DNA of 44,212 bases, from positions 1 to 44,212 of the forward strand of contig CAJAXK010000493.1 of NCBI GenBank assembly GCA_903946925.1. The letters are read 5' to 3'. The position numbers and the translations under genes were made by a program. The notes beneath the pieces were generated by a model, which made no database searches, was not told the origin of the DNA, and saw only the letters and a list, made by a program, of their open reading frames with translations. Positions 33,599-41,921 of this stretch are shown in pieces (within the stretch, counting starts at the first letter, position 1; every line of letters begins with the position of its first letter). Source of the DNA: an uncultured Bacteroidales bacterium. GTDB taxonomy: Bacteria; Bacteroidota; Bacteroidia; Bacteroidales; UBA4417.

Positions 33599-36406
33599 AT
33601 GAAAAAGATTTCCTTCCTGCTATGTATCCTCTTTGTGTTGGCCCACAGCGGTTTCAGCCAGGTTATTACCGTAACGCCTCCTTTGCCGAACGACCAAAAC
33701 AGTGTTGAAGTGGTTTTTGATGCCACGCTCAGTAGTGGCGGATTGCTTGGATATACCGGCGATGTGTATGCGCACACAGGGGTAATCACCAACCTTAGCA
33801 CAGGCAATTCCGACTGGAAATACGTTAAATCGGGCTGGGGGGTAAATATTCCGGCATGTAAACTAACTTCCTTGGGCAACAACAAATGGAAATTGGTAAT
33901 CGGCCCCTCCATCCGTTCGTATTACGCTGTACCGGCTGCCGAGGAAATCCAGAAAATGGCTTTCGTTTTCCGTAGTGGCGTGCAGGTAGGCGGCAAATGG
34001 CTCGAAGGTAAAACAGCAGAGGGAGGCGACATTTTTTACGATGTGTTCCCTTCGTCGCTGAGTGTAAAAATAACCAATCCTGCCGATAATTTCATGTTTG
34101 TTGACCTTAATGCGAACCTACATGTGGATGTTTCGTCGCTGCAAGCCGATACTACTATTTTGTTTGTTGACGGGCAAAGGAAAACCAGCACAACAGGTGT
34201 TTCCATTAGCTACGATATTACGGCAAATGCGTATGGCCGCTACCTTGTTAAAGCTATTGCCAAAAACGCAACTGCAGCCGTTGCCGATTCCTTTTACTAC
34301 TATGTGCGCCCACCTGTAACAGTTGCCGAAATCCCGGCTGGGATGAAAGATGGGATTAACTACCTGAGCGGCACTTCGGTATTGCTTTCGTTGTATGCGC
34401 CATTGAAACAATTTGCTTTTGTTATTGCCGATTTTAACAACTGGCTTCCCGATGATATATGCTACATGAAACGTACGCCCGATGGCAAACGCTATTGGTT
34501 GCAGGTTGATGGGCTTACCCCCGGCAAAGAGTATATTTATCAATATTTGGTGGATAACAATATCCGCATTGGCGATCCGTATGCCAACAAAGTAAGCGAC
34601 CCATGGAACGATTCTTATATCACATCAGCTACTTATCCTGGAATGTTGGCCTATCCGGCAGGCAAAACCCAAGGTGTGGCTACCGTGTTGCAAACCAACC
34701 AGCCAACTTATACTTGGACATCGGGCACTTTTGTAGCTCCCAAAGTTACCGACCTGGTGGTTTACGAATTGTTGGTACGCGATTTTGCCAGTGCCCAAAC
34801 TTTCCAATCGGTTATTGATACCCTTGGATACCTTAAAAAACTTGGCGTCAACGCCATTGAGCTTATGCCTGTTGGCGAATTTGAGGGAAACCTCAGTTGG
34901 GGCTATAACCCAAATTATTATTTTGCAGTTGATAAATTTTACGGCCCGGCAAACAAACTGAAACAATTGGTCGATAAATGCCACCAAATGGGCATTGCCG
35001 TTATTGGCGATATGGTTTTGAACCATGCTTTCGGCACTTCACCTTATGTGATGCTTTATTGGGACAAAACCAACAACCAGCCTTCTGCCGAAAGCCCATT
35101 TTACAACCCTGTTGCAAAGCACGATTATAATGTTGGCAGCGATATGAACCACGAATCGGCTGATTCAAAGGCATATATAAACCGCATACTCCGTTACTGG
35201 CTCGAAGAATTCCGTTTCGATGGTTACCGTTTCGACCTCTCGAAAGGGTTTACACAAAAAAACACGCTTGGCAACACTGCTGCCTGGGGCAATTACGACC
35301 AAACCCGTGTTGATATCCTAACGGCGTATTACAACACAATTAAAAGCGTGAACCCCAATGCTTACCTTATTTTGGAACATCTTGCCGACAATAGTGAGGA
35401 AAAAGAACTCGCCAACAAAGGCATGTTGCTATGGGGAAATATGAACAACAGTTATAACCAATCGGCGATGGGTTACAGCACAGATAACGACCTTTCGTGG
35501 GGTTCGTACACTTCGCGTGGGTTTAGCCAGCCAAATTTGGTAACTTATATGGAAAGCCACGATGAAGAAAGGCAGATGTTTAAATGTATTTCATTTGGCA
35601 ATGCAAATGGCGGATACACCATTAAAGACACGGCAACCGCATTGAAAAGGGCTGCCCTTGCCGCTACTTTCTTTTACACTCTGCCAGGGCCAAAAATGCT
35701 CTGGCAATTTGGCGAGTGCGGCTACGATTATTCCATCAACTATCCTTCGGGCACATCATCCAGCCGTCTCGACGCAAAACCTCCACGCTGGGATTATATG
35801 AAAAACCCGAACAGGCAAAAACTTTACGATGTTGTTAGGTCGTTGATAAGGCTTCATACCGAGGATCCTATCTTCGAAACAACCGATTTCGATTTTATCC
35901 TTTCGGGTGTTTTGAAAAGGATACGCCTCCATACCGCCGAAAGTTCCATGGTGGTTATCGGCAATTTCGATGTGAAGGATGGCATGATAAAACCGGGATT
36001 TTATAACACAGGCAAGTGGTACGAATTATTTACCGGTGATTCGCTCGATGTTACCAATACCGACGTGAGCCTTAGCCTCAAAGCTGGCGAATACCGCATC
36101 TACAGCAACAAAAAAATGCCATTCCCGTATAAGATTGACAACAACCCAGCCGAAAATGCTATTGTAACCATTTCGCCAAACCCGGTTAGCGATCTTTGTT
36201 ACATTGATATTTCCAGCCCGGGAATTTCACGCTGCAGCGTTGAAATATACAATACCAATGGTTCGCTTATCGAAAAGCTGTATAATGGAAAGGTTGAAAA
36301 TCACATCAAACTTACATGGCAGCCTGTAGTTTCAGGTACCTTTATTGTAAAAACCCAACTTGGCAGCCAGGTTATTGTCAGAAAGATTGTTTCGGTGAAA
36401 CGGTAA
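33599..36406 (+). CDS. Secreted GH13 alpha-amylase-family enzyme with type IX sorting domain
   Basis: A 935-aa extracellular glycoside hydrolase acting on alpha-glucans. Signal peptide MKKISFLLCILFVLAHSGFSQ; N-terminal Ig-like and starch-binding-type region; a CBM48/E-set-like module (FAFVIADFNNWLPDD...YIYQYLVDNNIRIGDPYANK, abridged); GH13 barrel with region I GDMVLNHAF, region II GYRFDLSKGF (nucleophile Asp), region III LILEHLAD (acid/base Glu) and region IV MESHDEER (transition-state Asp). The last ~85 residues (ISPNPVSDLCYIDISS...IVRKIVSVKR) form a type A sorting domain. ATG 33599 is chosen because it gives a clean signal peptide just after a promoter; an upstream frame to 33443 lies before that promoter. 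The convergent LacI gene may control it. Confidence 0.93.
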   Translation: MKKISFLLCILFVLAHSGFSQVITVTPPLPNDQNSVEVVFDATLSSGGLLGYTGDVYAHTGVITNLSTGNSDWKYVKSGWGVNIPACKLTSLGNNKWKLVIGPSIRSYYAVPAAEEIQKMAFVFRSGVQVGGKWLEGKTAEGGDIFYDVFPSSLSVKITNPADNFMFVDLNANLHVDVSSLQADTTILFVDGQRKTSTTGVSISYDITANAYGRYLVKAIAKNATAAVADSFYYYVRPPVTVAEIPAGMKDGINYLSGTSVLLSLYAPLKQFAFVIADFNNWLPDDICYMKRTPDGKRYWLQVDGLTPGKEYIYQYLVDNNIRIGDPYANKVSDPWNDSYITSATYPGMLAYPAGKTQGVATVLQTNQPTYTWTSGTFVAPKVTDLVVYELLVRDFASAQTFQSVIDTLGYLKKLGVNAIELMPVGEFEGNLSWGYNPNYYFAVDKFYGPANKLKQLVDKCHQMGIAVIGDMVLNHAFGTSPYVMLYWDKTNNQPSAESPFYNPVAKHDYNVGSDMNHESADSKAYINRILRYWLEEFRFDGYRFDLSKGFTQKNTLGNTAAWGNYDQTRVDILTAYYNTIKSVNPNAYLILEHLADNSEEKELANKGMLLWGNMNNSYNQSAMGYSTDNDLSWGSYTSRGFSQPNLVTYMESHDEERQMFKCISFGNANGGYTIKDTATALKRAALAATFFYTLPGPKMLWQFGECGYDYSINYPSGTSSSRLDAKPPRWDYMKNPNRQKLYDVVRSLIRLHTEDPIFETTDFDFILSGVLKRIRLHTAESSMVVIGNFDVKDGMIKPGFYNTGKWYELFTGDSLDVTNTDVSLSLKAGEYRIYSNKKMPFPYKIDNNPAENAIVTISPNPVSDLCYIDISSPGISRCSVEIYNTNGSLIEKLYNGKVENHIKLTWQPVVSGTFIVKTQLGSQVIVRKIVSVKR

Positions 36407-36484
36407 ATTGATAAAACTGTCTTTGTTTTCTGAATAATAATTGGAGATTACAAAGCAAAAACTACACAACCTAAAAAAACCTGA

Positions 36485-37495
36485 TTAGGCTGATTCGCGA
36501 ATTTTCAACACAGGTTTAAATACTTTGGTCTGGAAGTTAATATCGGCTGCGGGGTTGTTCAACCTTTGCAGCAGCAGTTTTACGCTTTCGCGCCCCATTT
36601 CGTAGCCTTTTTGCACAACCGTAGTCAGCTCAGGGTTAATGATAGAAGCGTTGGGGCCATCGCCAAAGCCAACCACCGAAATGTCCTCCGGAATCCTGAA
36701 ACCATTTTGTTGCAAAACTTGTATAGCCGCAATCGCTGTGCTATCGTTCACAGCAAAAATACCATCTAATTCAGGGGCAAGGTTTAGGATGTGCTGTTTC
36801 AACGTCTGAACTTCCTCGCGGGTATCGCATTTCAGTATCCTGTCTTCACGTACTTCGATGCCTGCTTTTCGCAGTGCCTCGCAATAGCCGTTCCGCCTTT
36901 CGCGGCCAATTACAAGGTTTTGGGGTGCTGCCAGATGGATGATATTTTTACAACCTTTTTTTATCAGGTATTCCGTCGCAATCAGCCCACCTTCGAAATC
37001 ATCGGTAATTACCTTGTCGGCTTCCAGTTGCTCGCAAACCCTGTCGAAAAAAACCATGGGCATGCCGCTGTTGAGTGCCTCGCTAAAATGTTCGTACGAT
37101 TGAGTTGTTTTACTCAACGAAACCAAAATGCCATCCACGCGGTGGTCAATAAGCGTTTGCAGGTTTATCATTTCGCGGTACTGGTTTTCGTTCGACTGGC
37201 AAATAATGAGGTTATAGCCTTCCTTGTGGGCAAGTTCCTCGATGCCGCTGATTACCGAAGAGAAGAAATGATGCACAATGGCTGGTATTATCAACCCTAT
37301 TGAATAGCTCCGCTGCCTACGTAAGCTAAGCGCCAGCACATTAGGTCTGTAATTGAATTTTTCGGCATAATTGCGAACCAAATCTTTTGTTTCCTGGCTA
37401 ATATCAGGATGGTCTTTCAACGCCCGCGACACGGTGGAAATAGAAACATTAAGGCTTCTGGCAATATCTTTAATCGTGAGTTGTGGCGTTTTCAT
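36485..37495 (-). CDS. LacI-family transcriptional regulator
   Basis: A 336-aa sugar-responsive repressor. N-terminal helix-turn-helix and hinge: LTIKDIARSLNVSISTVSRALKDHPDIS (residues 6-33, abridged) followed by YRPNVLALSLRRQRSYSIGLIIP. The C-terminal periplasmic-binding-like domain has VDGILVSLSKTT, PMVFFDRV, VITDDFEGG, GIFAVNDSTAIAA and SVVGFGDGP. It converges on the GH13 gene, so control of alpha-glucan use is a reasonable inference, although no operator was identified. A weak minus-strand -7 candidate, TACTTTTA, lies at 37533-37526. Confidence 0.93.
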   Translation of the reverse strand: MKTPQLTIKDIARSLNVSISTVSRALKDHPDISQETKDLVRNYAEKFNYRPNVLALSLRRQRSYSIGLIIPAIVHHFFSSVISGIEELAHKEGYNLIICQSNENQYREMINLQTLIDHRVDGILVSLSKTTQSYEHFSEALNSGMPMVFFDRVCEQLEADKVITDDFEGGLIATEYLIKKGCKNIIHLAAPQNLVIGRERRNGYCEALRKAGIEVREDRILKCDTREEVQTLKQHILNLAPELDGIFAVNDSTAIAAIQVLQQNGFRIPEDISVVGFGDGPNASIINPELTTVVQKGYEMGRESVKLLLQRLNNPAADINFQTKVFKPVLKIRESA

Positions 37496-37632
37496 ACAGT
37501 TTAGGATAAGGGATAAAATTTCAGATAAAAGTATGGAGAAAAAGGATAAGCGGCCGATAAATTATAAAATGTTGCAAAAAATGCAATCTAATCCCTATTG
37601 GCCGATCCGAAATTGCTTCAGGCATAAAAAAC

Positions 37633-37659
37633 AAAAAAGTCCCACTTTGGAGCAGGACT
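37633..37659 (-). terminator. Intrinsic terminator of the small secreted-protein gene
   Basis: On the minus strand AGTCC (37659-37655) and GGACT (37642-37638) form a stem, followed by TTTTT (37637-37633). It lies ~95 nt after the 37754 stop. Confidence 0.55.
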
Positions 37660-37753
37660 CAATGAATTTTTTTCTTCTAAACTTATGATGATTATACGTT
37701 TTAACCGGCTATGTGTTTTGGCGATAGAAGGCCTCAATGCAACTAATAAAGCA

Positions 37754-38002
37754 TTAATCGGTTGAAAGCGTTTTTTTGTAACCATACACTTTTCTGCCTG
37801 CATATAATCCAGCCAAACCAATCAGGATGTACATGCCATCTCCAATTGGGCCTGATGGGCCGGCAGGGTTGTTTCCAGTTTGGCCATGACCATTTGCAGG
37901 CGGTGGTGGTGGCGGTGGGGTTTGGGCTAAACCGCAAATACTTATGCTTACAAACAGCACTAAAATCAATAAGGCTTTCGATGCATTGAAATGTTTTTTC
38001 AT
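37754..38002 (-). CDS. Small secreted proline/glycine-rich protein with C-terminal anchor
   Basis: An 82-aa protein in three parts: a signal peptide (ALLILVLFVSISICGLAQ), a Pro7 stretch plus Gly/Asn/His-rich linker (residues ~28-53), and a C-terminal GDGMYILIGLAGLYAGRKVY segment that is a short membrane helix followed by basic residues. Similar short proteins with a PIGxG-hydrophobic-basic ending are common in Bacteroidota, with unknown role. The tripartite ending is reminiscent of sorting signals recognised by exosortase-like enzymes, but no such enzyme is in the window. It has its own terminator. Real coding is supported by the coherent architecture. Confidence 0.72.
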   Translation of the reverse strand: MKKHFNASKALLILVLFVSISICGLAQTPPPPPPPANGHGQTGNNPAGPSGPIGDGMYILIGLAGLYAGRKVYGYKKTLSTD

Positions 38003-38077
38003 CTGCTATTATTTATTTTTTAGGGGTCAGGTGGAATTATTAACGACTTAATTGATTTTAAAGGTGTTAATGAAATC

Positions 38078-38130
38078 GCTACGCTAAGTTACTCATTCCT
38101 TGCTTGTTTTTTATAGGTATTCGTGAGCTA
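38078..38130. repeat. Degraded fragment of the 225-bp element
   Basis: CTAAGTTACTC, then TTGCTTGTTTT and GGTATTCGTGA, matches copy 1 around 32941-32972 with several changes. Confidence 0.5.
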
Positions 38131-38318
38131 AAGGTTCGCCAGATTGATTATAATATCATCTTCGGTTGGTGATTTATACCAATCATGGCTATTTCATGAT
38201 ATATTTTGTGTTTCCGTTCCGACTATTTTACAAAGCAAGTTTGCAAATATAGTACATATTAAATTATTTTGGCGCACAATTTCTACTTTTTTTTCGATAC
38301 AAATATTCAAAAAAAAAC

Positions 38319-38356
38319 TGCCGCAAAGGTTCAAAAACCTAAAGTTTGCCTTCACT
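38319..38356. repeat. Second degraded fragment of the 225-bp element
   Basis: TGCCGCAAAGGTTCAAAAAC then CTAAAGTTTGCCTTCAC resembles the left interior of copy 1 (TTGCCACAAAGGC, CTAAGTTTACTCAC). Confidence 0.45.
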
Positions 38357-38449
38357 TGCAGTTTTAATCTGTTGTTTGCTATTTCGTTTTTCTGTTTTCA
38401 ATGGTTTATTTAATTGTTAAAACTGGTTAGGCGGAGGCATTTTAAAACT

Positions 38450-38673
38450 GAGTCCACTCCGATAAGTCTTTTTTGCCACAAAGGCTCTAAATCTCTAAGT
38501 TTACTAATAATTGCTTATCCTTAAAGGAATTCACTTCGGCAAGCTCAGTACATCGCGTAATATCGCTTCGCTTTGTTCACAAAGTTTAAAGAGAGATTAA
38601 CAATACTCTGTGTACCTCTGTGTCCTCTGTGCCTCCGTGGTTTTCTTTTTTTTAGGGTCTTCGGAGTGAACAC
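38450..38673. repeat. 225-bp dispersed element, copy 2 (MITE-like)
   Basis: Arms GAGTCCACTCCGA (38450-38462) and TCGGAGTGAACAC (38661-38673) pair at 11 of 13. Relative to copy 1 the seventh base of the left arm changes G to A and its partner changes C to T, so pairing is kept. A 23-nt internal module (38534-38556) occupies a different place than in copy 1. Confidence 0.85.
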
Positions 38674-38720
38674 ATTCTTACAATTTTATTTGTCAACAGA
38701 AAGCCAAGTAAAACCAGTAT

Positions 38721-39731
38721 TTACCCACAAATACCCGCGGCCTCCAACTTTTTGATTTTCGCTACCAATTGATCCGATTCGAAGAAATTGAGGGTTTGCT
38801 GCCCGTCGGACAAGGCTTCTTCGGGTTTTTCGTGTACTTCGTAAATTACACCATCGGCACCACTTATAATGGATGCAAGCGCCAGTTTGGCTACATAATT
38901 CCGTATGCCAACGCCATGTGAAGGGTCAGCAATAACGGGCAGGTGCGATTTTTCCTTCAAAACCTGAATCGCATTTATATCGAAGGTGTTGCGGTAGGCG
39001 GTTTCGAAGGTACGTATGCCCCTTTCGCATAAAAGCAGCTTTTCGTTGCCTTTGCTAAAAACATATTCGGCCGAATGTAACAATTCCTCAATCGTGCCGC
39101 TGATGCCCCTTTTTATTAGCACTGGTTTGTCAATTTCGCCCAAGGAATCTAACAGGTTGAAATTTTGCGAATTGCGTGCGCCCACCTGGAAAATATCAAC
39201 ATAAGGCATCATTTCCTCTATTTGTGAAACCTGCATCACCTCGGTAATAATTTTTATGCCCAGAGGTGCACAGAGTGAATGCGTCATTTTCAACCCTTCC
39301 ACACCCGCGCCACGGAATGCGTAAGGCGAGCTCCGGGGTTTAAAAACACCTCCACGCATGATCCTGATGTTGTTTTTTACAAGGTGCCCAACAATTTTTT
39401 GCATTTGTTCTTCACTTTCCACCGAGCATGGTCCAGCCATGATGCTGATGCCGTTGCCACCAATTGAAACACCATCGCCCAAATCAATGGCTGTGTTGTT
39501 TACCTTCCATTTTTTACTCACCAATTTATAGCTGTCGGAAACAATATGCACATCTTTTACACCTGGCATATTGCCGATGTTGCGTATATCAATCTCCTTT
39601 TTCCCAATACAAACCAAGTAGTTTTCGGCCTGTGTTTTTACTTCCGTGATATTGTATTTATCGCTGCTCAGGGCTTCGCTGAGCAGGTTTTTCTGTTCCG
39701 TTGTGATGTCGCTTTTTAGTTGGATGATCAT
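38721..39731 (-). CDS. aroF: 3-Deoxy-7-phosphoheptulonate (DAHP) synthase
   Basis: First enzyme of the shikimate pathway: phosphoenolpyruvate plus erythrose 4-phosphate to DAHP. The 336-aa type I-beta enzyme has an N-terminal ~70-residue ferredoxin-like regulatory domain (MIIQLKSDITTEQKNLLSE...) and a barrel with MAGPCSVESEEQM, RGGVFKPRSSPYAF, TEVMQ, QVGARNSQNF, LLCERGIRTFETAYRNTFD and VIADPSHGVGIR. The N-terminal domain is typically the site of aromatic amino-acid feedback. It begins 12 nt after trpA and so closes the tryptophan operon. Placement with trp genes suggests its output is dedicated to tryptophan supply (inference). Confidence 0.95.
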   Translation of the reverse strand: MIIQLKSDITTEQKNLLSEALSSDKYNITEVKTQAENYLVCIGKKEIDIRNIGNMPGVKDVHIVSDSYKLVSKKWKVNNTAIDLGDGVSIGGNGISIMAGPCSVESEEQMQKIVGHLVKNNIRIMRGGVFKPRSSPYAFRGAGVEGLKMTHSLCAPLGIKIITEVMQVSQIEEMMPYVDIFQVGARNSQNFNLLDSLGEIDKPVLIKRGISGTIEELLHSAEYVFSKGNEKLLLCERGIRTFETAYRNTFDINAIQVLKEKSHLPVIADPSHGVGIRNYVAKLALASIISGADGVIYEVHEKPEEALSDGQQTLNFFESDQLVAKIKKLEAAGICG

Positions 39732-39743
39732 TTCATAATGGAA

Positions 39744-40511
39744 TTAAATGTTCTTTATCTGATTGATAAATTGCAGGATATCATCCTGTAAATTATTGCT
39801 TTGTGCAATAATATCAATAAAAGCACTCCCGATAATTGCCCCATCGGCTAAAGTACAGGCTTGCATGTAATCGACCCTATGCTTTATGCCAAAACCGATG
39901 ATAACGGGGTTTTTCAGATTCATTGCTGTAATTCGTTGAATTGCTTCGGTTTGCATTTCCGATTGGTTGCCGGTGGTGGTATTTCCCGAAACAAGGTAAA
40001 TAAAGGCCTTGCTGATACCATCAATTTCGCGGATCCGTTTTTCGGAAGTGGATGGCGTGATCAGGAAGATCGGCGAAACTCCGGATTTAGCGGCAAAGGG
40101 TTTGTGTTCTTTTAGGTATTCTTTTATTGGCAAATCAGGAATAATAATATGGTGTACACCGCTTTCGTCGCAATTTCGATAGAACGTTTCAATACCCATA
40201 GCTAACAAACTGTTCAGGTATCCCATCAGCAGATAAGGCTTCCTGATTTTATCTTTAACAGCTCTGAGTTGCGAAAATAAAAGTTCCAGTGTCATCCCAT
40301 TTTGTAAGGCAATGGTACTCGAGTGTTGGATTACAGGTCCATCAGCCAACGGGTCAGAAAATGGTATTCCAATCTCTATAAAATCAACCGCCGTGTTATT
40401 TAAGATTCCCAAAATATCGGTTGTACTGTCTATTGTAGGAAATCCTGCAGTAAAAAATACCGAAAGGTTATTGTGGTGGTTGCTGAGAATATTTTTTTTT
40501 AAAGTGTTCAT
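39744..40511 (-). CDS. trpA: Tryptophan synthase alpha chain
   Basis: Cleaves indole-3-glycerol phosphate to indole and glyceraldehyde 3-phosphate within the alpha2-beta2 complex. The 255-aa length is usual. The signature FIEIGIPFSDPLADGPVIQ holds the catalytic Glu and Asp. HHIIIPDLPIKE, FIYLVSGNTTTG and VIIGFGIKHR (phosphate-binding) follow. It is separated from trpB by 94 nt of heptamer repeats, whereas trpA-aroF are close (12 nt). Confidence 0.96.
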   Translation of the reverse strand: MNTLKKNILSNHHNNLSVFFTAGFPTIDSTTDILGILNNTAVDFIEIGIPFSDPLADGPVIQHSSTIALQNGMTLELLFSQLRAVKDKIRKPYLLMGYLNSLLAMGIETFYRNCDESGVHHIIIPDLPIKEYLKEHKPFAAKSGVSPIFLITPSTSEKRIREIDGISKAFIYLVSGNTTTGNQSEMQTEAIQRITAMNLKNPVIIGFGIKHRVDYMQACTLADGAIIGSAFIDIIAQSNNLQDDILQFINQIKNI

Positions 40512-40516
40512 GGGTG

Positions 40517-40590
40517 GTGGATGTTGAAGTGGTTAGGGGTGCCGGGTTCAGGGTGCCAGGTGCCGGATGCCGGGTTCAAAGTGCCGGGTA
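40517..40590 (-). repeat. GC-rich heptamer array between trpB and trpA
   Basis: Seven-nt units for about ten turns: plus-strand GTGCCGG, GTTCAGG, GTGCCAG, GTGCCGG, ATGCCGG, GTTCAAA, GTGCCGG at 40539-40587, with more degenerate units back to 40517. It begins just upstream of the trpA start codon. Confidence 0.85.
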
Positions 40591-40605
40591 AAAGACCAAG
40601 AATTA

Positions 40606-41784
40606 CTAAAGCTGTTTTAAATACGTTTCCATATCCTTGTCGCCACGGCCTGAAAGGTTTATTACAACAATATCATCTGGTTTGAATTTCATTTTTGGTA
40701 AAACGGCAAAAGCGTGGGCCGATTCAAGTGCGGGGATTATGCCATCCAATTTTATCAATTCCTTTGCAGCATCTAAAGCTTCATGATCAGTAATGGCAAA
40801 ATAGCTTGCTTGTTTTGTTTCGTGCAGGTGAGCGTGCAATGGGCCGATGCCCGGATAATCAAGCCCAGCCGAAATACTATACGGTTCGGTAATTTGTCCA
40901 TCCTTGTTTTGCATCAGGTATGTTTTTGAACCGTGAATGATGCCAACCGAGCCTATTGTGAGGGTTGCAGCGGTTTCGTGCGAGTCAATTCCTTTTCCGG
41001 CGGCTTCGGCACCAATCAGTTTCGTTTTTTCCGATTTCAGGAAATGGTAAAAAGCCCCGGCAGCATTGCTGCCTCCACCCACACAAGCAATTACATAATC
41101 AGGCTCTGCTTCGCCAGTTTGTTTCAGCAACTGCCTTTTTATTTCTTTACTGATAACCGACTGGAAATGTGTTACCATATCGGGATATGGATGTGGCCCA
41201 ACTACCGAACCAATGATATAATGTGTGTCGGCAGCGTGGTTGATCCAATACCTGATGGCATCGTTGGTAGCGTCTTTCAGCGTTTTTGTTCCGCTTACCG
41301 AAGGGATTACAGCAGCACCTAACATTTTCATCCGGGCAACATTCGGGGCCTGACGGGCAATATCGGTTTCGCCCATAAACACCACGCACGACAGCCCAAG
41401 CAAAGTACAGGCGGTTGCCGTTGCCACACCGTGCTGTCCGGCACCGGTTTCGGCCACGATTTTATGCTTGCCCATCATTTTTGCCAGAAGTGCCTGTCCA
41501 AGGGCATTGTTTATTTTATGCGCACCGGTATGGTTGAGGTCTTCGCGTTTTAGGTAAATACGGGCCTTGTACTTTTCTGATAATGCTGCTGAAAAGTAAA
41601 GCGGTGTTGGCCGGCCAACATAATCTTTGAGCAGCGATTTCAACTGTTTTTGAAATTCAGCGGAAGCGATAATCCGTTTATAGTTTTTACGCAGTTCTTC
41701 CACATTGTTATATAGAAGTTCGGGGATATAAGCCCCTCCGAACCTGCCGTAAAAGCCATCGCTTGTTTGGGTATATGCTTTCAT
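40606..41784 (-). CDS. trpB: Tryptophan synthase beta chain
   Basis: PLP enzyme that condenses indole with serine to tryptophan. The 392-aa protein has KREDLNHTGAHKINNALGQ with the PLP-binding Lys, GAGQHGVATATACTLLGL, the GGGSNAAGAF phosphate-binding loop, and ISAGLDYPGIGPLHAHL. ATG 41784 (MKAYTQTSDGFYGRFGGAYIP) is chosen over the frame start at 41808, because homology begins there. It is a TrpB1-type enzyme, as expected with trpA adjacent. A 216-nt gap with palindromes and a pyrimidine-rich array (plus strand) separates it from trpF. Confidence 0.97.
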   Translation of the reverse strand: MKAYTQTSDGFYGRFGGAYIPELLYNNVEELRKNYKRIIASAEFQKQLKSLLKDYVGRPTPLYFSAALSEKYKARIYLKREDLNHTGAHKINNALGQALLAKMMGKHKIVAETGAGQHGVATATACTLLGLSCVVFMGETDIARQAPNVARMKMLGAAVIPSVSGTKTLKDATNDAIRYWINHAADTHYIIGSVVGPHPYPDMVTHFQSVISKEIKRQLLKQTGEAEPDYVIACVGGGSNAAGAFYHFLKSEKTKLIGAEAAGKGIDSHETAATLTIGSVGIIHGSKTYLMQNKDGQITEPYSISAGLDYPGIGPLHAHLHETKQASYFAITDHEALDAAKELIKLDGIIPALESAHAFAVLPKMKFKPDDIVVINLSGRGDKDMETYLKQL

Positions 41785-41804
41785 ATTTTTTTTCCGTGCG
41801 CTGC

Positions 41805-41845
41805 GCACACGATTGGTATATTACGCCCTTTCAGGGCTGGGTTAT
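41805..41845. repeat. Two adjacent palindromes between trpF and trpB
   Basis: GTGCGC-T-GCGCAC (perfect) is followed ~19 nt later by CGCCCTTTCAGGGCT, a hairpin with arms GCCCT/AGGGC. Possible transcript-level structure before trpB, or a REP-like remnant. Confidence 0.5.
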
Positions 41846-41921
41846 TATTGTTAATTAATTTGCGACGTCTCATTAGTAGAGCGGGAAATGGTTTAGCAAT
41901 AAAGCTGCTTCATTCACTATA

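Larger units (their letters stand above)
38003..38720. other. 718-nt gap built of repeat fragments
   Basis: No gene. It holds two degraded pieces of the 225-bp element (38078-38130 and 38319-38356) and then full copy 2 (38450-38673). Confidence 0.65.

Noticed and set aside
36791-37303. 170-aa open frame on the plus strand inside the LacI-family gene
   Set aside because: Complete antisense shadow of a conserved regulator; no family features and no start signals.
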